Source: an uncultured Prevotella sp.
GTDB lineage: Bacteria; Bacteroidota; Bacteroidia; Bacteroidales; Bacteroidaceae
Assembly: GCA_946998295.1 (NCBI GenBank)
Contig: CAMPYS010000018.1
Coordinates: forward strand, 1 to 38,618
DNA length: 38,618 nucleotides
Direction: 5' to 3'
Below, piece by piece: positions 15,946 through 24,547 of the stretch. Every line of letters starts with the position of its first letter. Positions within the stretch are counted from its first letter, which is position 1. Below the pieces are notes generated by a model. That model was not told the origin of the DNA. It was given only the letters and a program-made list of their open reading frames with translations, and did no database searches. Made by a program: the position numbers and the translations under genes.

Positions 15946-16513
15946 TTACTTCAGTAGCTCAATAGTATGGTTCACTCCATTTTTTTTATCCTTTTGCTGC
16001 CTTTCTCTTATGTAGCCTATAGTGTTGATTATTCTCTACAATTTGTTTTTGTTTATTTTTATATCTTGGTATTACAAACAATATTTGTAAATATATTTTA
16101 TTACGAAAACATGTTATAAAACAGTTTTACTTAACTCCATAGAGATAGTTTAAGTAAAACGACTGATGAGGTTTAAGTAAAACGACTGATGAGGTTCTAT
16201 AAGAAACGTAGTTGCCGATTAACTTAAACTATTATTGAGTTTGTTAAGTATTTTATAAAACTCTGTTTTACAAATAGTTATAAAATGATATTTTGCAAGA
16301 AAAATGTTTTTAACTATCGAATATTTGCTATGTTACAGTACTATAAAAGAACGAAAAAATTAAATTAATTTTTGTATATATTTTTTACTTATTCTAAACA
16401 TCCCAATTGAGTTTGGGTGTCTTTGTACTTAAAAATTGTCCCAAAGGAAACAATACAAAAACTATAGAGATAACCGCTATTATTGTCTAAGGCAAGAGTA
16501 GCGACATTACTCA
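15946..16513. other. Repeat-bearing non-coding gap
   Basis: No credible gene. It holds two exact tandem copies of a 23-bp unit (16148-16193), an inverted partner for part of that unit at 16124-16134, and later partial echoes (TTAACTTAAAC near 16217, TTATAAAAC..GTTTTAC near 16255-16272). Near 16420 a weak -7-like TGTCTTTG precedes about 90 nt of unassigned sequence up to the terminator at 16514, a possible small RNA. The remainder shows nothing I can name. Confidence 0.5.
16148..16193. repeat. 23-bp tandem repeat, two exact copies, with an upstream inverted partner
   Basis: Units at 16148-16170 and 16171-16193, each GTTTAAGTAAAAC followed by GACTGATGAG. The 11 nt GTTTTACTTAA at 16124-16134 are complementary to TTAAGTAAAAC in both units (16150-16160 and 16173-16183), so two mutually exclusive hairpins are possible. 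There are too few copies and no spacers for a CRISPR array. Confidence 0.85.
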
Positions 16514-16555
16514 TAAAAATAAGCGATAGAAAATGATTTCTATCGCTTATTTTTA
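16514..16555. terminator. Bidirectional intrinsic terminator downstream of thrS
   Basis: A 19-bp perfect stem (16514-16532 and 16537-16555) with a 4-nt loop ATGA. The arms end in A-runs and T-runs, so it can stop transcription from both sides. It lies 21 nt beyond the thrS stop. Confidence 0.92.
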
Positions 16556-16575
16556 TTCAATAAAAGAAATTCAAT

Positions 16576-18525
16576 TTAATATATATTTTTTAGTTGTTCT
16601 GCAACTTCATCATTAAGACGTTTAGCAAAATCAGCTTTGCTCATTGTTGCTTGTTCCCCCCCACCTTGTTGGCGCATTGAAACAAGTCCATCGGCTTTTT
16701 CCTTTTCTCCTACTATGAGCATATAAGGAATACGTTTTAACTCATTATCACGTATTTTACGTCCAACTTTCTCATTTCTATCATCAACAGAAACACGTAA
16801 ATCTTTGTCTTCAAAGTAGGTTTTAAGTTCTTGAGCATAGTCATTATATTTTTCAGATACAGGCAAAATAACCACTTGATCAGGTGTTAACCATAGTGGG
16901 AAATGTCCCGCTGTATGCTCTATAAGTACCGCAGTGAAGCGCTCAAGCGAACCAAATGGAGCTCGGTGAATCATTACAGGAGTTTGTTTAGTGTTATCTT
17001 CAGCTGTATATTCAAGTTTAAACCTATTAGGCAGATTGTAGTCTACTTGTATTGTTCCAAGCTGCCACCGTCTACCAATTGCATCTTTCACCATAAAGTC
17101 AAGTTTAGGTCCATAGAATGCAGCTTCTCCTACTTCAACTTTAGCATTAAGCCCTTTTTCTTTGCACGCATCTTTTATAGCTTGTTCACTAACCTTCCAT
17201 ATTTCATCAGAGCCAATATATTTTTCTTTATCTTCTGGGTCTCTTAGTGAAATTTGTGCTTCATAGTTTTTAAACCCAAATGTTATAAATACTTTTTGAA
17301 TGATATCAATAACGTTTTCAAATTCAGTTTTAACTTGATCTGGTCTAACAAAAATATGTGCATCATCTTGAGTGAATGACCTTACACGAGTTAATCCATG
17401 TAGCTCTCCACTTTTTTCATATCTAAAAACAGTACCAAATTCAGCAATGCGTAGTGGAAGGTCTTTGTAAGAACGAGGTTTATACGCAAATACTTCACAG
17501 TGATGAGGGCAGTTCATAGGTTTAAGCATATATTCCTCTCCCTCTTCAGGTGTAGATATTGGACGAAATGCGTCTTTGCTATAATGGGCATAGTGTCCCG
17601 AAGTAACGTAAAGGTTTTTTCCTCCTATACCTGGTGTTATAACCTCTTTATAGTTATAAGGCTTTTGTAGTTTACGTAATATTTCTTGTAAGCGTAATCT
17701 TAGTTGTGTTCCTTTTGGTAGCCATATTGGTAGCCCTTTACCAACTTTTTCCGAGAACATAAATAGTTCCATTTCTTTTCCTATCTTACGATGATCACGC
17801 TTCTTAGCCTCTTCTAACATTGCAAGATATTCATCCAACATCTTTTTCTTAGGAAAAGTAATTCCGTATATACGTGTCAGTTGGTCACTCTTAGCATCTC
17901 CACGCCAAAAGGCTCCTGCCACACTTGTTAGTTTTACAGCTTTAATAGCTCCTGTTGAAACAAGATGCGGTCCTCGGCAAAGATCAGTAAAGTCTCCTTG
18001 CGAATAAGTAGATATAGTTCCATCCTCAAGATCTTCTACAATATGCTCTACTTTATAAGTTTGTTTATCTTCTGTAAATTCTTTTACAGCTTCAGCTTTT
18101 GGAACTTCACGACGTATAATAGGGAAGTTCTTTTTAGCTAATTCCATCATCTTTGCTTCTATCTTAGGGAAATCGTTCTCTGAGATAACTTCACCATTAG
18201 CAGTTTGCACATCATAGAAGAATCCATTTTCTATTGCTGGACCAAATCCAAACTGTATGCCTGGATAAAGTGCTTTCAATGCTTCTGCTAATAAGTGGGC
18301 TGAAGAATGCCAAAAAGTATGTTTACCTTCAGGGTCTTCAAATTTATATAGAGTTATTTTAGAATCTTTATTTATAGGTCTATTTAACTCTGTTGTAACA
18401 CCATTAATACCGCAAGATACAACGTTGCGAGCGAGAGCAGGTGATATGCTCTCGGCAATTTGATAACCAGTAATGCCCTGTTCATATTCACGGACAGAGC
18501 CATCAGGAAATGTAATTTTTACCAT
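16576..18525 (-). CDS. thrS: Threonyl-tRNA synthetase
   Basis: Charges tRNA-Thr and edits mis-attached Ser. The 649 residues are full length. The order is an N-terminal TGS domain (about 1-62), the editing domain with HSSAH (73-77) and CRGPH (183-187), the class II catalytic core with motif 2 FRYEKSGELHGLTR (367-380) and motif 3 near GSLERF, and the anticodon-binding domain at the end. Zinc ligands Cys339 (MNCPHH) and His390 (DDAHIF) are present, with the third His placed near 516 by the E. coli spacing. The ATG at 18525 begins MVKITFPDGS. Near the 3' end (16656-16662) a run of seven G in the coding strand encodes Gly-Gly. A promoter and an 18-bp palindrome lie upstream; divergent from sppA. 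Confidence 0.97.
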   Translation of the reverse strand: MVKITFPDGSVREYEQGITGYQIAESISPALARNVVSCGINGVTTELNRPINKDSKITLYKFEDPEGKHTFWHSSAHLLAEALKALYPGIQFGFGPAIENGFFYDVQTANGEVISENDFPKIEAKMMELAKKNFPIIRREVPKAEAVKEFTEDKQTYKVEHIVEDLEDGTISTYSQGDFTDLCRGPHLVSTGAIKAVKLTSVAGAFWRGDAKSDQLTRIYGITFPKKKMLDEYLAMLEEAKKRDHRKIGKEMELFMFSEKVGKGLPIWLPKGTQLRLRLQEILRKLQKPYNYKEVITPGIGGKNLYVTSGHYAHYSKDAFRPISTPEEGEEYMLKPMNCPHHCEVFAYKPRSYKDLPLRIAEFGTVFRYEKSGELHGLTRVRSFTQDDAHIFVRPDQVKTEFENVIDIIQKVFITFGFKNYEAQISLRDPEDKEKYIGSDEIWKVSEQAIKDACKEKGLNAKVEVGEAAFYGPKLDFMVKDAIGRRWQLGTIQVDYNLPNRFKLEYTAEDNTKQTPVMIHRAPFGSLERFTAVLIEHTAGHFPLWLTPDQVVILPVSEKYNDYAQELKTYFEDKDLRVSVDDRNEKVGRKIRDNELKRIPYMLIVGEKEKADGLVSMRQQGGGEQATMSKADFAKRLNDEVAEQLKNIY

Positions 18526-18559
18526 AATACAAATTAGCTTTTAAATCATTTCACGGTGC

Positions 18560-18568
18560 AAAGTTAAT
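18560..18568 (-). promoter_or_regulatory. -7 promoter box of thrS
   Basis: The minus strand reads TAACTTTGC, a perfect -7 consensus 35 nt before the ATG at 18525. No TTTG is seen at -33; an 18-bp palindrome occupies that place instead. Confidence 0.7.
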
Positions 18569-18575
18569 ATTTTAT

Positions 18576-18593
18576 TACTTAATTAAGTAATTT
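18576..18593. promoter_or_regulatory. Perfect 18-bp palindrome over the -33 region of thrS (putative operator)
   Basis: ATTACTTAATTAAGTAAT reads the same on both strands and lies 8-25 nt upstream of the thrS -7 box. A dimeric regulator bound here would cover the -33 region. It is about 135 nt from the sppA promoter, so thrS is the likelier target. Confidence 0.5.
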
Positions 18594-18839
18594 AGATATG
18601 TTATATTCATATTTATACTTATTATGCTATCTTTTACACAGTTGTAAAAATAATTTAAAAATATACATATAACAACCCATTATATTGCAATAATAAAAAT
18701 AAAATTTGACAATTATAATATTTTATATATCTTTGCATAATAAAGTATAAATAAATTAATATAGTACTATATACATTTTTTACTTGCATATATTTATGTT
18801 AAAGTAGAAAATTATAAATTACGGCTAAAATAAATCTAA
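18594..18839. other. Divergent control region between thrS and sppA
   Basis: No gene seen. It holds the sppA promoter boxes (listed separately) and about 100 nt of AT-rich sppA leader after the predicted transcription start near 18742. No riboswitch or attenuator-like structure was recognised. Confidence 0.5.
18728..18736 (+). promoter_or_regulatory. Promoter of the sppA-lpxK-punA-thiL operon
   Basis: The -7 box TATCTTTGC is at 18728-18736 with TTTG at 18705-18708, 19 nt apart. This is a textbook Bacteroidetes promoter. It implies a leader of about 100 nt before the ATG at 18840. Confidence 0.8.
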
Positions 18840-20615
18840 ATGAAAGACTTTTTAAAAAATGTATTATCTACAGTAGTAGGGCTAATTGTCTTCTCTGTTC
18901 TTATGTTTATATTAGGTATTATAGGTTTTGTAAGTATACTTTTTACAACAAGTTCTAAACCGGAAATATCTGATAATTCTGTTTTAACAATTAATCTATC
19001 TGGTATGATGGAAGAACGCAAAACTGATAATATTATTGACAAGGTATTTAATGAAGTATCATCTAACTCCCCAAGTCTTGAAGATCTAATAGTTGGATTG
19101 AAAAAAGCTAAGTCAGATGATAAGATTAAAGGAGTTTATATAGAAGCAGGGGCATTTGCAACAGATTCTTATGCATCAGCACAAGCGGCTCGAAATGCAT
19201 TATTAGATTTTAAGAAAAGCGGAAAATGGATAATAGCATATGCAGATACTTATACACAAATGAGTTATTATATTTCTTCAGTTGCCGATAAAATATATTT
19301 AAATCCTCAAGGTCAATTAGATTGGCATGGTCTTAGTGTGCAGCGTGTTTATTTAAAAGATTTGTTAGCTAAAGTAGGTGTAAAGATGCAAGTTAGCAAG
19401 GTTGGAAAATATAAGAGTGCAACCGAAACATTTACAGGAACAAAAATGAGTGATGCCGATAAGGCACAAACAAAAGTATTAATTGAAGAAATTTGGAATA
19501 ACATAGTAAACGAAGTTGGTAATAGTAGACATTTAAGTAAAAAAACACTTAACGCTTATGCAGATGAGATGATAACATGGCGTTCAGCTAAAGATTATAT
19601 AAAATTAGGACTTATAGATGGTTTATTGTATACAGATCAAGTTAAAGATGTTGTAAAAAAACGTCTTAATATTGATAAAGACCAATTAGTAAATCAAGTT
19701 AGTCTTTCTGATATGAAAAATATTTCAGATATTTCTACAGAGGGAGACGAAGTAGCAGTTTATTATGCTTGTGGGGATATTGTAGATGGAGAGTTGTCTA
19801 ATAATATTAAAAATAAAAGTGTTATTGATGCTCAAAAAGTAACAAAGGATTTAGAGGGGTTGATGAATGATGATAAAGTAAAAGCTGTAGTTTTACGAGT
19901 TAATTCTGGTGGTGGTTCTGCATACGCTTCAGAACAAATATGGCATCAATTGACCGAGTTACGTAAAAAGAAACCTGTTGTAGTTAGTATGGGAGGTTAT
20001 GCAGCTTCAGGAGGTTATTATATTTCAGCCCCTGCCAACTGGATAGTAGCCGAGCCTACAACAGTGACAGGCTCAATAGGTATCTTTGGTATGTTTCCTG
20101 ATTTAAGTAGTTTATACAAAGACAAGTTAGGATTGAAATTAGACGAAGTTAAAACAAATAAAAATTCTACTTTTGGTTCTGTAGTACGTCCATTTAATTC
20201 CGAAGAACTTAATATGCTTCAAATGTATATCGATCGCGGCTATATGACTTTTAAAAGTAGAGTAGCACAGGGTCGCAAGATGAATATAAATAAGGTAGAA
20301 GAATTGGCTCAAGGACATGTATATACAGGTGAAGACGCTAAACGTATAGGGTTAGTAGATGCCTTAGGAGGTTTAGATACAGCAATTGTAAAAGCAGCCC
20401 AATTAGCACATATAAAAAAATATTATCCAAAGTCTTATCCTGCCCCAATAGATTGGTCTGAACAGTTATTTAATACTGTCAACAGTGGTAATTATCTTGA
20501 CGAAGAATTAAAAAGAAATTTAGGTAGCTTGTATGAACCGCTAATGATAATGAAATCAATTAATAGCCAATCAAGAATACAGGCACATATACCATATTAT
20601 ATGCTTATAAATTAG
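18840..20615 (+). CDS. sppA: Signal peptide peptidase SppA, long (67K) type
   Basis: A membrane-anchored serine protease that cleaves leftover signal peptides. The 591 residues carry one N-terminal membrane helix (about 10-36) and two tandem S49 domains, as in the E. coli enzyme (618). The Ser/Lys dyad is present: Lys192 in VGKYKSATETF from the first domain and Ser390 in GGYAASGGYYIS from the second, with the oxyanion-region Gly run NSGGGSAYAS at 355-364. The ATG at 18840 begins MKDFLKNVL. First gene of sppA-lpxK-punA-thiL; lpxK starts 57 nt after its stop. Confidence 0.94.
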   Translation: MKDFLKNVLSTVVGLIVFSVLMFILGIIGFVSILFTTSSKPEISDNSVLTINLSGMMEERKTDNIIDKVFNEVSSNSPSLEDLIVGLKKAKSDDKIKGVYIEAGAFATDSYASAQAARNALLDFKKSGKWIIAYADTYTQMSYYISSVADKIYLNPQGQLDWHGLSVQRVYLKDLLAKVGVKMQVSKVGKYKSATETFTGTKMSDADKAQTKVLIEEIWNNIVNEVGNSRHLSKKTLNAYADEMITWRSAKDYIKLGLIDGLLYTDQVKDVVKKRLNIDKDQLVNQVSLSDMKNISDISTEGDEVAVYYACGDIVDGELSNNIKNKSVIDAQKVTKDLEGLMNDDKVKAVVLRVNSGGGSAYASEQIWHQLTELRKKKPVVVSMGGYAASGGYYISAPANWIVAEPTTVTGSIGIFGMFPDLSSLYKDKLGLKLDEVKTNKNSTFGSVVRPFNSEELNMLQMYIDRGYMTFKSRVAQGRKMNINKVEELAQGHVYTGEDAKRIGLVDALGGLDTAIVKAAQLAHIKKYYPKSYPAPIDWSEQLFNTVNSGNYLDEELKRNLGSLYEPLMIMKSINSQSRIQAHIPYYMLIN

Positions 20616-20671
20616 AATATACTTTATGTTTTATGTAATACACAACATATAACACAATAATATTAATATAC

Positions 20672-21868
20672 GTGAACAGTGAATTTATAAAAATAAATCA
20701 TTGGCTTCGACCACTGAGCTGGTTGTACGGTTTAGCAGTAGGTGTAAGAAATGAACTTTTCAATCTTAACATATTGCGTAGCCGTAAATATGATATACCA
20801 ATAATATCAGTTGGTAATATAACTGTTGGCGGTTCTGGTAAGACTCCTCATGTGGAGTATTTAGTTAGATTATTGAAAAATAGGTACAAAGTAGCAGTAC
20901 TATCTCGAGGATATAAACGTCGGAGCCATGGCTATCATTCTGCAACATTAGAAACACCTATGAATGTAATAGGTGATGAACCGTATCAATTAAAGCATAA
21001 ATTTGCAGATGAAATACATGTAGCAGTAGATAAATGTCGATGTCATGGAATAGAACGCATAATATCCGATGATGAAACTTCCAATACCGATGTAATATTA
21101 TTAGATGATGCGTATCAGCATCGCTATGTTTATCCCGGTATAAATATACTTTTAGTAGACTTCAATCGTCTACTTCATAATGACGAACTTTTACCCGCTG
21201 GTCGTTTGCGTGAACCAGTTTCAGAAAAAAAACGTGCTGATATAGTAATTGTAACAAAATGTCCTAAAAAAATGTCACCACTCGACTATCGTGTATTGAG
21301 TAAATCAATGAACCTTTATCCATTTCAAGAACTATATTTTACAACCTATACATATAGCAGTTTACAAGCTGTCTTTCCAAATGAAGCCAATGCTACAACT
21401 ATTGGACTGAGAGACTTAAAACATTATAATATTCTGCTAATTACAGGAATAGCACTACCCGAACATTTAGAAAAAGATTTACTTACTTATGTTAAAAAGA
21501 AGCACTTGTTCAAACTGACTTTTCCTGATCATCATGCGTTTACAAATAGTGATATAGAAAATATCAATTCAACATTTTCTAATATCTCCAAGCCTAAAAT
21601 AATTATAACTACAGAGAAAGACCAAGCACGATTAATATCAATAGAGGGACTAAGTACAGATGTAAGAAATAATATATATTATTTACCTATACAAGTAGAG
21701 TTCAAATTAAATGATGAATTAAGATTTAATGCAAAAATAATATCCTATGTACGAAAAAATTCAAGAAACAGCCAAATGGTTGAAAACTCAAATGAGTGGG
21801 AAACCAACGACAGCAGTAATTTTAGGAACAGGTCTCGGACAATTATCTTCCGAAATAACCGAAAGTAA
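20672..21868 (+). CDS. lpxK: Tetraacyldisaccharide 4'-kinase
   Basis: Phosphorylates the 4' position of the lipid A disaccharide at the inner membrane, using ATP. 398 residues from a GTG start at 20672 (MNSEFIKINH). The Walker A is ISVGNITVGGSGKTPH (45-60), with the family motif LLDDAYQHR, a Walker-B-like LLVDF, and the TTEKD motif near the C-terminus. The conserved protein ends near SYVRKNSRNS. The last 40 codons overlap the start of punA (from 21747) in another frame, and their Asn/Ser/Arg-rich sequence looks dictated by the punA reading. Second gene of the operon. The GTG start is inferred from the position of the conserved N-terminus. Confidence 0.93.
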   Translation: MNSEFIKINHWLRPLSWLYGLAVGVRNELFNLNILRSRKYDIPIISVGNITVGGSGKTPHVEYLVRLLKNRYKVAVLSRGYKRRSHGYHSATLETPMNVIGDEPYQLKHKFADEIHVAVDKCRCHGIERIISDDETSNTDVILLDDAYQHRYVYPGINILLVDFNRLLHNDELLPAGRLREPVSEKKRADIVIVTKCPKKMSPLDYRVLSKSMNLYPFQELYFTTYTYSSLQAVFPNEANATTIGLRDLKHYNILLITGIALPEHLEKDLLTYVKKKHLFKLTFPDHHAFTNSDIENINSTFSNISKPKIIITTEKDQARLISIEGLSTDVRNNIYYLPIQVEFKLNDELRFNAKIISYVRKNSRNSQMVENSNEWETNDSSNFRNRSRTIIFRNNRK

Positions 21869-22556
21869 AGAAATTCCATATAGCCAAATACCAAACTTTC
21901 CTGTATCAACTGTAGAAGGACATGCAGGTTGTTTGATTTTTGGAAAATTAGGCGGAAAGGAAATTATAGCCATGAAAGGTCGTTTTCACTATTATGAAGG
22001 CTATGATATGAAATCAGTTACTTTCCCTATACGTGTCATGTATGAGCTGGGAATAAAAACATTATTTGTATCTAATGCAGCAGGAGGAATGAACCCAGAA
22101 TTTAATATAGGTGATATTATGATAATAAATGATCATATTAATTTCTTTCCTCAAAACCCATTGAATGGTAAAAACTTCCCTACTGGACCAAGATTCCCAG
22201 ATATGCATGAAGCATATGATCATGAACTAATAGGATTAGCAGACACTATAGCAAAAGAAAAGTCTATTAAACTTCATCATGGTGTATATGTTGGTGTTCA
22301 AGGACCAACATTTGAAACACCTGCAGAATACCGTATGTATAGAATCTTAGGAGGTGATGCTGTAGGAATGAGCACTGTTCCTGAAGTAATAGTAGCTCGC
22401 CATTGTGGTATAAAGGTCTTTGGAGTAAGCATCATTACCGATTTAGGCGGTTTTGACCTTCCAGTAGAAGTTACTCATGAAGAAGTTCAAGAAGCTGCAA
22501 ATAAGGCACAGCCTTTAATGACAGCTATAATGAGTGAAATGATAAAACGTTCATAA
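21747..22556 (+). CDS. punA: Purine nucleoside phosphorylase (trimeric type)
   Basis: Splits inosine and guanosine (and deoxy forms) with phosphate to free base and ribose-1-phosphate, for purine salvage. 269 residues. Motifs: LGTGLGQLSS (26-35), the phosphate-binding EGHAG, SNAAGGMNP, NDHINFF, GVQGPTFETPAEYR and GGDAVGMSTVPE, followed by ITDLGG. The ATG at 21747 lies inside lpxK, overlapping it by 122 nt. The match of MYEKIQETAKWLK to other PNP N-termini supports this start. It is translated from the sppA-lpxK message. A purine permease lies on the opposite strand at 25706-27007, not in the same unit. Confidence 0.94.
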   Translation: MYEKIQETAKWLKTQMSGKPTTAVILGTGLGQLSSEITESKEIPYSQIPNFPVSTVEGHAGCLIFGKLGGKEIIAMKGRFHYYEGYDMKSVTFPIRVMYELGIKTLFVSNAAGGMNPEFNIGDIMIINDHINFFPQNPLNGKNFPTGPRFPDMHEAYDHELIGLADTIAKEKSIKLHHGVYVGVQGPTFETPAEYRMYRILGGDAVGMSTVPEVIVARHCGIKVFGVSIITDLGGFDLPVEVTHEEVQEAANKAQPLMTAIMSEMIKRS

Positions 22557-22585
22557 ACAATAAATATATTTACTTTTAGAAAAAG

Positions 22586-22615
22586 TATCGGGTGTACTAA
22601 AAAGTATACCCGATA
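22586..22615 (+). promoter_or_regulatory. 12-bp hairpin between punA and thiL
   Basis: The arms 22586-22597 and 22604-22615 (TATCGGGTGTAC pairing with GTATACCCGATA) contain one G-U pair and a 6-nt loop. It ends 13 nt before the thiL ATG. No clean T-run follows, so it may be a leaky terminator or a processing / stability element tuning thiL below punA. Confidence 0.55.
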
Positions 22616-22628
22616 TATATATAATTAA

Positions 22629-23729
22629 ATGGAAATAAAAGAATTAGGTGAATTTGGTTTAATAGATCATTTAACTAAAGATATAAGTTGCAAAAATAAC
22701 ACTTCCAGCTTAGGTATAGGAGATGATGCCGCTGTTATTAGTAATCTTACTAAAGAAACTTTGGTAACAACTCATTTATTCATGGAAGGAATAGAATTTG
22801 ATTTAACCTATTCAAGTATGGATAGTTTAGGATACAAATGCGCAATGGTAACAATGAGCAATATATTTGCTATGAACGGTGTCCCTAAACAAATGCTTAT
22901 TTCTATAGGAATAGGTAAACGGTTTAAGGTTACAGATTTAGATCTATTGTATTCAGGTTTTAAGTCTGCTTGCTCAAAATGGGGAGTAGATATTATAGGA
23001 GGAGATACGACATCTTCTTTTACAGGCCTTACAATTAATGTAACTTGTCTTGGTGAAGCAAACAAACAAGATATAGTTTATCGGAGTGGAGCAAAACCAT
23101 CAGATATAATTTGTGTAACAGGCAATTTAGGTGGAGCATACATGGGGCTTCAGCTCTTAGAACGTGAAAAAACTGTATACTATCAACAGGTAGAAGAATT
23201 TAATAAAAAGGTAGCAGCAGCTAAGAAAGAAAATAAAAATATTAATACAGATTATTTTGCAGCAGAACGTCAGGCATTATCATCATTTCAACCAGATTTT
23301 GCAGGGAAAGAATATCTTATAGAACGACAGTTAAAACCTGAAGCTCGTGGTGAAATACTTAAAGAATTACATGATTTAGATATACGTATCACATCAATGA
23401 TAGATGTTTCTGATGGTATAGCCAGTGATTTAAAACATATTTGCAATAAAAGTAAATGTGGTTGTAGAGTATATGAAGATAAATTACCTATAGATTATCA
23501 AACTGCTGTAACATGTGAAGAATTTAATTTAAATTTAACAACAGCAGCATTAAATGGTGGAGAGGATTATGAACTACTATTTACAGTTCCTATATCTGAT
23601 CATATCAAAATTAAAGATTTAAACGATGTAAGACAAATTGGCTATATAACAGAAGCTAATCTTGGTGAATATCTCGTGTGTCGTGATGGAAATGAACTAA
23701 AATTAAAAGCTCAAGGCTGGATAGAGTAG
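22629..23729 (+). CDS. thiL: Thiamine-monophosphate kinase
   Basis: Phosphorylates thiamine monophosphate to the active cofactor thiamine diphosphate. 366 residues with the AIR-synthase/ThiL fold: GIGDDAAVI near residue 30, the metal-binding GGDTTSS near 125, IDVSDGIASDLKHI in the middle and GGEDYELLFT toward the end. Compared with the E. coli enzyme (325) it carries an insertion of about 45 charged residues (after MGLQLLEREK) that I associate with Bacteroidales ThiL. Last gene of the sppA operon. Its stop is two bases from the stop of the convergent gene at 23732, and no terminator fits between them. No TPP riboswitch motif was seen upstream. Confidence 0.93.
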   Translation: MEIKELGEFGLIDHLTKDISCKNNTSSLGIGDDAAVISNLTKETLVTTHLFMEGIEFDLTYSSMDSLGYKCAMVTMSNIFAMNGVPKQMLISIGIGKRFKVTDLDLLYSGFKSACSKWGVDIIGGDTTSSFTGLTINVTCLGEANKQDIVYRSGAKPSDIICVTGNLGGAYMGLQLLEREKTVYYQQVEEFNKKVAAAKKENKNINTDYFAAERQALSSFQPDFAGKEYLIERQLKPEARGEILKELHDLDIRITSMIDVSDGIASDLKHICNKSKCGCRVYEDKLPIDYQTAVTCEEFNLNLTTAALNGGEDYELLFTVPISDHIKIKDLNDVRQIGYITEANLGEYLVCRDGNELKLKAQGWIE

Positions 23730-23731
23730 TA

Positions 23732-24547
23732 TCATTCTTCTATATCAACTATATTTTTTATTATATTATAGAAAAAATTAAATATAGTTTCTATAGGTGC
23801 ATAATAGAAATAGTGATATGTATACTTTATATTTTTTATTATAGTATTATTATTGTATACCAAACTTAATTTCTTCTCTTTAAGGCGTTGTTTTTTAGCA
23901 TTATCTTTTAAAAGTTTAGCTATAGTATGATTCTTATGCCTTTTGCTTCTTTTAGTTTCTTTATGTATAAATGGTAATTCTTCTGGAGCAAATTGAAACA
24001 TAGTTATGAGTATATACCCTTGCAGCTGAGTAATGCGTTTTAGGCTAAGGGTATATATCCATTTTTCTAATTTAACAAAATCAACTTTTTGACCTTTTGC
24101 CCTTAGAAATTGTCCAAGTTCTATAATTCCTTCAAAATATAAGCCAGAATTAATCATCTTATTCATATTGAATATAATAAGATATAAAACATTGAGCGTT
24201 TCTATTGATGTATCTATGCTGTGTTTTTCTTTATAAACAATTGATTTATATTTTCTTTGTCGAAAAAAGTTTATTATTAGTTTATTATTAATTTTTCTAT
24301 TATTTACTGTATTTTTATTTTCAATAAGTTTAGTTTTAACCTCATTTATTAAATCTATTGGTAGCGATAAGTTCTTATCTTGAGTATAGTTGTTTACTCC
24401 TTTTGCAAATGGTATCAATACATTTTGTGATAGTACTAATTTATACAATTTTCTCCACTTGAAAGGGGATATAGGCTCAAGTGTATCTTTATCTTCAAAA
24501 GCACCAGATTTTATAATCCTAAAGAAGTTTCTTTGTACAATATCCAT
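23732..24547 (-). CDS. Conserved hypothetical protein, translationally coupled to a LacI-type regulator
   Basis: 271 residues, very Lys/Asn/Ile-rich. The opening FFRIIKSGAFEDKDTLEPISPFKWRKL and the ending YFYYAPIETIFNFFYN..IEE recall a conserved Bacteroidales hypothetical family that may be distantly related to NTP_transf_5-type proteins. I see no nucleotidyltransferase catalytic motif, membrane segment or signal peptide. Its ATG overlaps the regulator's stop as TAATG, so it is translated from the regulator's message. The convergent thiL ends two bases away. Function unknown. Confidence 0.7.
   Translation of the reverse strand: MDIVQRNFFRIIKSGAFEDKDTLEPISPFKWRKLYKLVLSQNVLIPFAKGVNNYTQDKNLSLPIDLINEVKTKLIENKNTVNNRKINNKLIINFFRQRKYKSIVYKEKHSIDTSIETLNVLYLIIFNMNKMINSGLYFEGIIELGQFLRAKGQKVDFVKLEKWIYTLSLKRITQLQGYILITMFQFAPEELPFIHKETKRSKRHKNHTIAKLLKDNAKKQRLKEKKLSLVYNNNTIIKNIKYTYHYFYYAPIETIFNFFYNIIKNIVDIEE

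Noticed and set aside
16148..16193. CRISPR-like repeat
   Set aside because: There are only two units, directly abutting with no spacer, and no cas genes in the window.
16161..16208. CTGATGAG followed by GAAAC, like a hammerhead ribozyme core
   Set aside because: The segment between the two cores cannot form stem II, and no matching stem I or III strands with a cleavage triplet could be found. The motif is part of the 23-bp tandem repeat.
22557..22628. TPP riboswitch before thiL
   Set aside because: No CTGAGA or ACCTGATCTGGATAATGCC-like core is present. Only a simple 12-bp hairpin is found.
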